Of a stretch of 64,000 nt of DNA, positions 33,227 to 40,355 are shown in pieces. The stretch's first letter is position 1. The number at the start of each line of letters is the position of its first letter. A program made the position numbers and the translations under genes. Source of the stretch: an uncultured Collinsella sp. (GTDB taxonomy: Bacteria; Actinomycetota; Coriobacteriia; Coriobacteriales; Coriobacteriaceae); assembly GCA_959026725.1 (NCBI GenBank), contig CAUFMG010000010.1, positions 25,211 through 89,210 of the forward strand. Reading direction: 5' to 3'. The notes below the pieces were generated by a model, which made no database searches, had not been told where the DNA came from, and was given only the letters and a program-made list of their open reading frames with translations.

Positions 33227-33441
33227 GTGCAAAAAACGGCAAATATGAGTACTGTTACCAATTTAGTAGCAGCGTTTTCCCTCCGCACGCGCCGGTTTCG
33301 AGCTCTTTATAGCCCGCTTGATGCCAAAATACTCCACATTTGTTTATTATCTTTTCAATGAATACCAATTTCAGGATCGGATTTCTTCGTTTTCGCTGTC
33401 ACTAATCTAGTAACAGTACTCATATTTGCCATTTTTTGCAC
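33227..33441. repeat. 215-bp element with 48-nt inverted ends, family B
   Basis: Left end 33227-33274 and right end 33394-33441 are inverted copies. The shared core GGCAAATATGAGTACTGTTA is identical, and mismatches are few and towards the inside (C.ATTTAGTAGCAGCG against T.GATTAGTGACAGCG). The ~119-bp interior has no ORF. A lone copy of the end lies at 47780-47827. It resembles a MITE, but no transposase or clear target duplication was seen. Confidence 0.8.
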
Positions 33442-33476
33442 GGAGCCTATAACAAGCCCCCTATAAAGCCATAGAT

Positions 33477-34586
33477 TTATGCTGGCTTAAGCCCAAAACA
33501 CGCTCGAAGCGTGTTCAGCAGCGCATCCTGCTTCTTTCGACGAGCCTCTACGCGATTCTGATAGCGCTTGCCCATGCGTTGGTAGATGCGCCATGCGAGT
33601 GCTTCCATCGCTTCCATGTCACAGAGCATTTCGTTGTTGACCGTCGCGACCTCGATTCCCATAGTAATCAAGCCCGTGTTGCGCTTTTCATCATGGATAC
33701 GTCCCCTCCGAGAGGAATGGCCCAGCTCACCGTTGTATTCCAGGTCAAACCGGGCTGCTTCCTGATACGCATCGCAAACTGCATGCGGCATCCCCGAGAT
33801 TGCCTGCGCACGGTCATCGAACTCAATCTTATAGTCGGTCTTAAAAGGTCCGCAGGCAAACCCGCCATAGGAAAACGGAAGCGAAAACAGGGCGAGCATG
33901 ATGCACTCCATGGGTGAGCGCAAGTTTTCTGACAAGTAGGGACACAGACGCTGCAGTTTTTTGGCCGCATTCCCCTTGCATACCGCGAGGTAATCTGCCA
34001 GGCGATCGGGCGTCAGCACCGGCTCGACTTCAAAGTAGCCCACGTCTGCCGGTTGATCCTTGTCCTTTGCAAGTTTATTCGTAACGGGCGAGGTGTAGGG
34101 AGGCAGATACTTCCCGCGGTCACTCAGTGAAATCTTAGAGCACAGCTCCTGGGCCAGGGCAAATGCCTGGATACAGCCGACCTCGCGGGCGACGACAACA
34201 CAAAGGGCCTCGGGAGATAGACTGTACACCCCCGGTTCCACCTCTAGAATCGAGCCGGCGGGCAACCCGGAGCATACGGACCAGCCCACGCCAGGCATGC
34301 GGCGGCGCTGCGCCGCAGATCCCACCAGCAAGCAAAGATCTTCTTGCACCTCGCCGCTTTCGGCCCCAATCCGCACCAAGTCGGAAAGATAGATGTCCTC
34401 GGTCGAGGGCGACGACGTGCGCAGCACACGGCGCTCTTCATCGGGATTGAGGTCCCTCCAGCTGATGTAACCCATTTTTCGGCGCTCGGCGCGCATCATG
34501 CGTAGCGCCGAGGCGCCTGTTAGGATTACGGAAGCCGCCAGCTGTTCGTCTGTCGGCTCGTTGCGCCGCTCAATCTTCACTGCCAC
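33477..34586 (-). CDS. Putative DUF559-like endonuclease-fold protein
   Basis: 369-aa cytoplasmic protein, only partly recognised. The C-terminal third (ARFDLEYNGELGHSSRRGRIHDEKRNTGLITMG.., split here, then IEVATVNNEML) resembles the restriction-endonuclease-like core of DUF559 proteins, with acidic and basic residues spaced as in PDDEXK folds. The N-terminal two-thirds resembles AbiEi-type or similar helical regions only loosely. GTG 34586 follows TAGGGGTGG and lies 10 bp after the comF stop, so it is coupled to comF. Catalytic competence cannot be judged. Confidence 0.6.
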   Translation of the reverse strand: MAVKIERRNEPTDEQLAASVILTGASALRMMRAERRKMGYISWRDLNPDEERRVLRTSSPSTEDIYLSDLVRIGAESGEVQEDLCLLVGSAAQRRRMPGVGWSVCSGLPAGSILEVEPGVYSLSPEALCVVVAREVGCIQAFALAQELCSKISLSDRGKYLPPYTSPVTNKLAKDKDQPADVGYFEVEPVLTPDRLADYLAVCKGNAAKKLQRLCPYLSENLRSPMECIMLALFSLPFSYGGFACGPFKTDYKIEFDDRAQAISGMPHAVCDAYQEAARFDLEYNGELGHSSRRGRIHDEKRNTGLITMGIEVATVNNEMLCDMEAMEALAWRIYQRMGKRYQNRVEARRKKQDALLNTLRACFGLKPA

Positions 34587-34596
34587 AAAACCACCC

Positions 34597-35403
34597 CTAC
34601 CAAACGCGTGCGATAGCGAGGCCATCAACGGCCACGGCACCGGCGCGCTTGAGTTCCGCCGAAGCCGCTGCCATCGTCGCACCCGTGGTGATAACGTCGT
34701 CGATAAGCAGCAAGCGGCGGCCGTGCACGTCCTCAACCGTCTCGTACATGCCCCGGGAACGCTCGCGGCGCTCCTCACGACCGAGTTCGCGCTGGTCGCC
34801 ATGCCCGTACTTGACGAGGGCATCGAGCAGGGGAACACCCGACAGCTCGCAAAATGGGCGCGCAATGGCCTCCATATGATCAAAGCCACGCCGCCGAAAC
34901 GCTGCCGCCGTCGCAGGCACAAACACCACCGCATCCGCACCGGACAGCACACCTCCTAAGCGTTCGGGCGCTACGACCTGGGCATGCAGGGCGGTGTCGT
35001 AAAGCAGCTCCGCCAGATACGGCGCCAGGCGTCGCTCGCCCGCGTCCTTGTACGCTTTAATGATGCGCGGCAGCGGATGCGCATAGACGGAGCACGCCAG
35101 GCAGCGGTCGAGCGCCTCCGCCATTGCCGAGGACGTGCCCTCGACCGAACACTCAGTGCACAGCAAATCCCCAAACGGGGCGCCGCATCGGGTACAGCTA
35201 TGACGTGGGTCGATGAGCGTGAGCGCGGCCAGGCAGTCTTGGCAAATAAGCGCACCGGCGCGCTCGCAGCCGGCACATCGTGTTGGCGACAATACCTCGA
35301 GTGCCTCGCGTGCCGCCCGCTCGGCAAACGGCAGCAATTCGTCCGCAAACGGTAGGGCGCCGGCACCCTGCAGACGGCTCAATTTGTTCAGATGGCTCTT
35401 CAA
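34597..35403 (-). CDS. comF: ComF-family phosphoribosyltransferase-like protein
   Basis: 268-aa cytoplasmic protein. An N-terminal zinc-binding part has CAGCERAGALICQDC and CTRCGAPFGDLLCTEC. A C-terminal type I PRTase-like domain follows with VFVPATAAAFRRRGFDHM and the PRPP-loop motif LLLIDDVITTGAT. ComF supports DNA uptake in naturally competent bacteria and is widespread with less clear roles elsewhere. It starts behind a 12-bp hairpin (35407-35442). Confidence 0.9.
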   Translation of the reverse strand: MKSHLNKLSRLQGAGALPFADELLPFAERAAREALEVLSPTRCAGCERAGALICQDCLAALTLIDPRHSCTRCGAPFGDLLCTECSVEGTSSAMAEALDRCLACSVYAHPLPRIIKAYKDAGERRLAPYLAELLYDTALHAQVVAPERLGGVLSGADAVVFVPATAAAFRRRGFDHMEAIARPFCELSGVPLLDALVKYGHGDQRELGREERRERSRGMYETVEDVHGRRLLLIDDVITTGATMAAASAELKRAGAVAVDGLAIARVW

Positions 35404-35406
35404 GAC

Positions 35407-35442
35407 ACAACCCTCCCTACGTTCGGTCGCAGGGAGGGTTGT
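35407..35442. terminator. Hairpin between ricT and comF
   Basis: A perfect 12-bp stem ACAACCCTCCCT / AGGGAGGGTTGT encloses a 12-nt loop. The minus-strand flank is TGTGTCTT, a poor T-tract, so it may be a weak terminator or attenuator. Confidence 0.55.
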
Positions 35443-35505
35443 TGATTCAGCGCTATGGTACCCCGACGCGATTGGGGTAAGGCGGGTTAAATCCGCTCGC
35501 GGGCG

Positions 35506-37206
35506 TTATTCGCCGGCGGGCGGTTGTGGTGCGGCCGAAGACGGGGTCGAGCCCTCGCCACCATTCTGGCGCGGCTTGCGGGAACGGCGACGGCGACGGC
35601 GCTTTTGGCCCTGGTCGGCCGAGCCCTCGCCACCGCGATCTTCGCGCGACTCGCGCTCGTCGCGAGCGGCGCCACGCGAAGCCTTGGCAGCCGCTCCCCC
35701 GCCATCTCCGGGACGACGGCGCGTGACCTTGACCTCGCCATCCGAGACCTGATCGGCAACGGAGGGCACTGAGGGCTTCTGTTGCGTGCCCGAGGAATGG
35801 CGACGGCGCGGACGCGGCGCGCGCTCATCCTCGCCACGTGACTTGCCGCCCTTGTCGGCAGGCGCATCGGAACCCGAGGGACCCTTGGAAGCGGCACCAG
35901 CCTCGCGAGCAGCTGCCGCGCGGAAGGCATCCTCGCGCTCCTCGCTCGACAGGTGACGGCGGCGACGGCGCGTGGGGTTCATGCCACCGCCGCGGTTTTG
36001 CTGCTGAGGCTGCTGAGTCTCGCGCTCGCGGGAGGAGTTCTTGTCTGCAGCTGCAGCCTCGCCGACATCGCCCGAGCCCGCGCGCTTGCGACGACGACGG
36101 CCACCGGCGGCCTCCTCGGCCTCAGGCGTTGCGGCATTGCCACGGCCCTTTCCGCGGCCACGACCCTCGCCCTGCCCCTGACCGGCGCGAGCATCGGATT
36201 CAGCATCGCGACGACGGCGCCTGGGCATCGACGTACCGGCCAGACGGTCGGCGCTCGACAGGCCATCGCCCACGTCGACGCCGTTCTCGCGATCGAGCTC
36301 CATGAGCGCCAGGCGCATCTCGGGCGACTCGATGCGCTCGAGCACGTCGCGCGTCACGCAGTCGGGGCGGCAGTTGCAACCCTGCTCGGCGGCCTTCTTT
36401 TTGCAGCCCTCAGAGCAGGTCATGTCGGCCAGGTTGACCTTAAAGACTTTGCCGTTCTCCAGGCGCAACACCAGCTGCTCACGCGGCGTGTCATATTCCT
36501 GGATGCGCGCCTTGCCAAGCGGCGTATCGATAAGCGTCTTCTTTTTGGGCGCGCGGCTCTTAAAGTCCTTGTACGCCTCGAACTCATAGCGCAGGCAGCA
36601 CATCAGGCGGCCGCAGACGCCACTGATCTTGGATGAGTTGAGCGGCAGGTCCTGCTCTTTTGCCATGCGGATCGAAACCGGCTCAAACTGTCCGCCAAAG
36701 CGCGTGCAGCAGAGCTCCTGGCCGCACTGGGCATAGCCGCCCACCAGGCGGGTCTCGTCGCGCACACCGATCTGGCGCATGTCGACGCGAATGTGCAGCG
36801 TCGAGGACAGATCCTTGACGAGCTGGCGAAAATCGACGCGCTCCTCGGCCGCAAAGTAGAACACGGCCTTCTCGCCGCCAAACAGGTACTCGACGCCCAC
36901 CGGCTTCATCTCGAGGTCGAGCTCCTTGACCAGGCGGCGGAAGTCGACCATGGCCTCGTCGCCCTGAATGGCCAGATCGTCGGCAAGCTGCAGGTCGATG
37001 TCGCTCGCCACGCGCAGCACGGGCTTGAGCGGCTGACCGATCTCGTCTTGCGGCACCTCAAAGGGATCGGCAGTGACCAGGCCGATCTCGGTTCCGCGCT
37101 CGGTGGAGCAAATGGCATAATCGGCCTCGAGGATATCCAGATCCTGCGGATCGAACCACAGGTCGCGCGAGGCGTAGGTAAACTTAACGGGTACGGCTAA
37201 CGGCAT
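35506..37206 (-). CDS. ricT: PSP1/RicT-family protein with long basic tail
   Basis: 566-aa cytoplasmic protein. The N-terminal ~290 residues are the PSP1 domain of RicT/YaaT, with the Cys-rich iron-sulfur-linked stretches GGYAQCGQELCCTRFGG, GVCGRLMCCLRYE and CSEGCKKKAAEQGCNCRPDC. RicT helps RNase Y act on mRNA in Bacillus and sits by holB there as here. Residues ~320-566 form a disordered Arg/Gly/Glu-rich extension with RRRRR runs, not part of the usual ~270-aa protein; RNA binding is a reasonable guess. The start overlaps the holB stop by 10 bases. Confidence 0.88.
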   Translation of the reverse strand: MPLAVPVKFTYASRDLWFDPQDLDILEADYAICSTERGTEIGLVTADPFEVPQDEIGQPLKPVLRVASDIDLQLADDLAIQGDEAMVDFRRLVKELDLEMKPVGVEYLFGGEKAVFYFAAEERVDFRQLVKDLSSTLHIRVDMRQIGVRDETRLVGGYAQCGQELCCTRFGGQFEPVSIRMAKEQDLPLNSSKISGVCGRLMCCLRYEFEAYKDFKSRAPKKKTLIDTPLGKARIQEYDTPREQLVLRLENGKVFKVNLADMTCSEGCKKKAAEQGCNCRPDCVTRDVLERIESPEMRLALMELDRENGVDVGDGLSSADRLAGTSMPRRRRRDAESDARAGQGQGEGRGRGKGRGNAATPEAEEAAGGRRRRKRAGSGDVGEAAAADKNSSRERETQQPQQQNRGGGMNPTRRRRRHLSSEEREDAFRAAAAREAGAASKGPSGSDAPADKGGKSRGEDERAPRPRRRHSSGTQQKPSVPSVADQVSDGEVKVTRRRPGDGGGAAAKASRGAARDERESREDRGGEGSADQGQKRRRRRRSRKPRQNGGEGSTPSSAAPQPPAGE

Positions 37207-38324
37207 TTCAGTGCCTTCCTGATATCGAACAGCATGACCTCGATGGCCAGCTGGGGAGTAACGTTTCTGGCGATGTTGCGCTCGGCGGTCGCGACTGCCT
37301 CGAGCGCCCGCGTGGCACCCGCAACATTGGTCGCGGCGGCAAGCCGACCGATCGAGTCGCGCACGTCTTCGTTCACCACGTCGGCCGCCTCGTCCTGAAG
37401 CGTCAGCAGCACGTCGCGCATGAGCGTCCGCGCGCTCGCCAGCGCTTCCATGATACCCGAACGCTCGCGCGCGTTGAGTTCGCGCTTGTTGCGGTCCTCA
37501 AGCTGCTTCAATGCTCCACGCGACAGGTAGTCGGCGTTTTGCTCGAGCACCTTTTCCTGTGTGGACTTGACCTCGGCGAGCGGCGCCTTAACGGCGACGA
37601 TGAGTGACTTGGCGCGGCTGAGCACGTCGGCCTCGTCGGCGGCGATGAGCGAATCGATGGCGCGAACCATCTGACGGCGGGCGTCCTGGCGCTCGGCGCT
37701 CTTGAGGAACTCGATGCCACGCGTGGGGCTTCCCGCTACGGCGACGGCCATGCGGCAACGCGCAGGGTCCTGACCGGTGGCGCGGCTCACGGCCTGCGCG
37801 GCGACGGCGGGCGATACCAGCCGAAACGGCACGCACTGGCAGCGGCTCACGATGGTGGGCAACATCACGTCTGCCGAGGTGCCCAGCAGGATGAACATAA
37901 CGCCCTCGGGCGGCTCCTCGAGCGTTTTGAGCAGTGCGTTGGCGGTGTTGGCGCGCAGTTGCTCGGCACGGTCGATGATGTAGACCTTGGCCTTGGCGCG
38001 GATGGGCGCCAGAGGCACGTCATCGAGCAGCTCGCGGGTCTGGGCGATGAGGTAGCCCGTGGCGCTCTCGGGCGTGTAATAGTGCACGTCGGGGTGCGTA
38101 TGGCGGGCGACGCGCACGCAGCTATCGCATGAGCCGCAGCCGTCCTGCTCGCACAGGAAGGCTTGGGCGAGCGCCCACGCGGCGTCGAGCTTGCCCGCGC
38201 CGGGCGCGCCCAAGAACAGGTAGGCGTGCGATGCGCGGCCGCTTGCGATGGCGTTGGTCAAAAAGTCGCGCACGCGCTGTTGGGTGTCGAGCTTGGCCAG
38301 CAGGCTTGCCTGAGCGGGGGCCAT
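37197..38324 (-). CDS. holB: DNA polymerase III delta-prime subunit
   Basis: 375-aa clamp-loader subunit. It begins with the AAA+ module (RASHAYLFLGAPGAGKLDAAWALAQ), has a zinc-binding cluster (CEQDGCGSCDSCVRVARHTHPD), then DRAEQLRANTANALLKTLEEPPEGV and SRCQCVPFRLV. The P-loop ends GKL rather than GKT/S, in line with delta-prime proteins that do not hydrolyse ATP. It lies 1 bp after tmk and overlaps ricT, so the three form one operon. Confidence 0.92.
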   Translation of the reverse strand: MAPAQASLLAKLDTQQRVRDFLTNAIASGRASHAYLFLGAPGAGKLDAAWALAQAFLCEQDGCGSCDSCVRVARHTHPDVHYYTPESATGYLIAQTRELLDDVPLAPIRAKAKVYIIDRAEQLRANTANALLKTLEEPPEGVMFILLGTSADVMLPTIVSRCQCVPFRLVSPAVAAQAVSRATGQDPARCRMAVAVAGSPTRGIEFLKSAERQDARRQMVRAIDSLIAADEADVLSRAKSLIVAVKAPLAEVKSTQEKVLEQNADYLSRGALKQLEDRNKRELNARERSGIMEALASARTLMRDVLLTLQDEAADVVNEDVRDSIGRLAAATNVAGATRALEAVATAERNIARNVTPQLAIEVMLFDIRKALKCR

Positions 38325-38325
38325 A

Positions 38326-39009
38326 TTACTCGGCCTCCTGGGCTAGCGCGGCAGCGACGGCATCCTGGGAAATGTGGAGGCCGTAGGCGCAAACCTGCTC
38401 AACCGTCTGCGCGAAGACGTCCTCGATGGACGCGGTCGCGTCGATGAGCTTTACGCGGTTTGGTTCCTCAGCGGCAATGGCGCAAAATCCCTGGTAAACA
38501 CGCTCTTGGAAGGCCATACCCTTGGCCTCCATGCGGTCTGCCGCACCACGGGCGGCCATGCGCAGCGCCGCCTGCTCGGGCGTGATGTGATAGACGAGCG
38601 TGAGCGCCGGGTGCGTTCCCGCGACGGCCAGGTTGTTGGCATCGCGCACCATCTGGCGATCGAGGCCGTCGGCAAACGCCTGGTAGCAGGTCGTGGAATC
38701 GTAGAAGCGATCGCACAGGACCACCTTGCCGGCTGCGAGCGCGGGGGCGATGACCTCGTGCACCAGCTGGGCACGCGCAGCCTCGTAGAGCAGCAGCTCG
38801 CAGGTGTCGCCCATCGCCGTATTGGCGGGGTCGAGCAGCAAGGCGCGGATCTTTTCGCTGATGGCGGTACCGCCCGGCTCGCGCAGGCTCACAACCTGGT
38901 AGCCAGCGAGTTCAAGAGCGCGGACAAGCAGGCGCGCCTGCGTGGACTTGCCGGCGCCATCGACGCCCTCGAGCGTGATAAAGCTATGTTGAGCGGGCTC
39001 AAAAGCCAT
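38326..39009 (-). CDS. tmk: Thymidylate kinase
   Basis: 227-aa cytoplasmic enzyme, dTMP to dTDP. P-loop at residues ~14-22 (EGVDGAGKSTQ); SLREPGGTAISEKIR carries the DR(E)PGG motif; VLCDRFYDSTTCYQ is the DRY/F substrate loop. Length is normal. ATG 39009 is reached by GAAGGGGCTGCGCCC. First gene of the tmk-holB-ricT operon. Confidence 0.94.
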   Translation of the reverse strand: MAFEPAQHSFITLEGVDGAGKSTQARLLVRALELAGYQVVSLREPGGTAISEKIRALLLDPANTAMGDTCELLLYEAARAQLVHEVIAPALAAGKVVLCDRFYDSTTCYQAFADGLDRQMVRDANNLAVAGTHPALTLVYHITPEQAALRMAARGAADRMEAKGMAFQERVYQGFCAIAAEEPNRVKLIDATASIEDVFAQTVEQVCAYGLHISQDAVAAALAQEAE

Positions 39010-39112
39010 GGGCGCAGCCCCTTCCTACAAGGCGCGTAAATGCGAATTATAGCAACCAAGCCATGATACCCCAGTACTCGGTGCGTCCCCAATGGCTAAA
39101 GGTGCCTTTCCA

Positions 39113-39181
39113 AAGTTGCGGTGAAATAGGGACTGATTGAAGCTCCGAGACCGCCAAACAGTCCCTATTTCACCGCAACTT
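39113..39181. repeat. 69-bp palindrome, family C, copy 1
   Basis: Arms 39113-39134 (AAGTTGCGGTGAAATAGG...) and 39160-39181 are perfect 22-nt complements. The 25-nt loop ends CCGCCAAACA. The copy at 57144-57212 has the same length and outer arms, but the inner arm GGGACT/AGTCCC is replaced by TTCCT/AGGAA on both sides. Confidence 0.88.
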
Positions 39182-39249
39182 ATGATGGGGAATTTTGGAC
39201 GCTGGGTATAATCGTCGTATTGCATTGAAATGTGGCGAAAGGAGTGGCA

Positions 39250-40233
39250 ATGTCTCGGTATTGCGCCTCGTGCGGCAAGCTTCTTGCAGATAATGCCAAG
39301 TTCTGCACCTCGTGCGGTGCACCCGTTGAGCAAACAACCGCGAGCGATAGCCAGCCCGCTTTTGAGCAGACCGGTTCCCTCGATACGCCGCAAGCCAAGG
39401 CGGACGACCCCCTCGCCTATCGCCCCGACCTCGCCGCAGGCCCCGCGGCCGTCGAGACCACGCAGCGCATACCCGTCGCGAGCGGCTCGCCCCAACAGCA
39501 GCCGGCTCCCGCATACGCGCCCGCTTCGCCACAGACCCCCGCTCCCAAAAAGAGCGGCACCGGGCCGCTTATCGCCGTTATCGTTGTGCTGGTGGCGATC
39601 ATCATCGCCCTGGTCGTTTTCTTTGTGATCAAGCCTTTCGACAACGCCGCCACGCAGACGACTGCCGAGGTAGCTAAGCTGCACCATGACGTCGACGACG
39701 ATGACCTAAGGCCTCTCGGCGACCCCAACAGCCTGTACGACGATGATGACGATGACGACGAGGATGGCGGCGAAGCAACGCTCTCCGAGCAGAACCTCTA
39801 CCGCCGACTGAGCGAATACTACGACTTGCTCGAAGACCTCGACAACTACGTCCGTGGCTGCGCACAGAACTTCAACGGCAGCTATCTGGAAGAGGATCGA
39901 ACCACCCGTCAAAATCTCGCCGACGTCGCCGAGCGCACGGAGGACACCATCGAGCAGTATTACGACATCGTCGAGGACCTAGACGTCCCGACGAGCTCCA
40001 AGAACTACAGCTCCTGGAAAGACATCGTTGCCCTGTACGACGACCTGGATCACCGCATTGACGCAATCTGTGATGCCTGGGAGATCAGCCTGAAATACGC
40101 CAAGCCTGCGGACCACAAGAATGAGATCGTGGCGCCGCTGTCGCGCGACAACGTGGCGGGCACCAATGACAATAAGTACCGCCTAGACTTTGAGGAGCGC
40201 TATCCCGGCGCCAAACCCGTCGAAGTGAACTAG
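39250..40233 (+). CDS. Zinc-ribbon membrane protein, unknown function
   Basis: 327-aa protein. An N-terminal zinc ribbon has Cys5, Cys8, Cys19 and Cys22 (YCASCGKLL..FCTSCGAP). A Pro/Ala/Gln-rich linker leads to one membrane helix at ~103-127 (IAVIVVLVAIIIALVVFFVI). The outer part has an aspartate run (DDDDDDDE) and acidic helices rich in Tyr and Asp (NLYRRLSEYYDLLEDLDNYV). AAAGGAGTGGCA fixes ATG 39250. It resembles TcaA/YvbJ-type zinc-ribbon membrane proteins in layout only. Confidence 0.75.
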   Translation: MSRYCASCGKLLADNAKFCTSCGAPVEQTTASDSQPAFEQTGSLDTPQAKADDPLAYRPDLAAGPAAVETTQRIPVASGSPQQQPAPAYAPASPQTPAPKKSGTGPLIAVIVVLVAIIIALVVFFVIKPFDNAATQTTAEVAKLHHDVDDDDLRPLGDPNSLYDDDDDDDEDGGEATLSEQNLYRRLSEYYDLLEDLDNYVRGCAQNFNGSYLEEDRTTRQNLADVAERTEDTIEQYYDIVEDLDVPTSSKNYSSWKDIVALYDDLDHRIDAICDAWEISLKYAKPADHKNEIVAPLSRDNVAGTNDNKYRLDFEERYPGAKPVEVN

Positions 40234-40294
40234 TCGCATGCGACGGTCTTAAACGACTAGTCATTCAAGAACGTCCCCAATGACTACGCAAAAA

Positions 40295-40330
40295 ACGAGC
40301 GAGGATCATGGGACCCTCGCTCGTTTTTGT
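40295..40330. terminator. Shared terminator of the zinc-ribbon gene and topA
   Basis: ACGAGCGAGG / CCTCGCTCGT (10-nt loop) is followed by TTTTTG on the plus strand and preceded by AAAAAA, so it can serve both convergent genes. Confidence 0.9.
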
Positions 40331-40355
40331 TTTGGGCTATGTTTCGGCTGCGCCG

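Noticed and set aside
32725..33288. N-terminal extension of the lipoprotein reading frame
   Set aside because: The frame is open but lacks protein-like composition, crosses strong hairpins and half of the family B element, and would bury the signal peptide.
35838..36305. Arg/His-rich plus-strand ORF
   Set aside because: It is antisense to the repetitive ricT tail.
38163..38447. Plus-strand ORFs over holB and tmk
   Set aside because: Antisense, without SD or domain.
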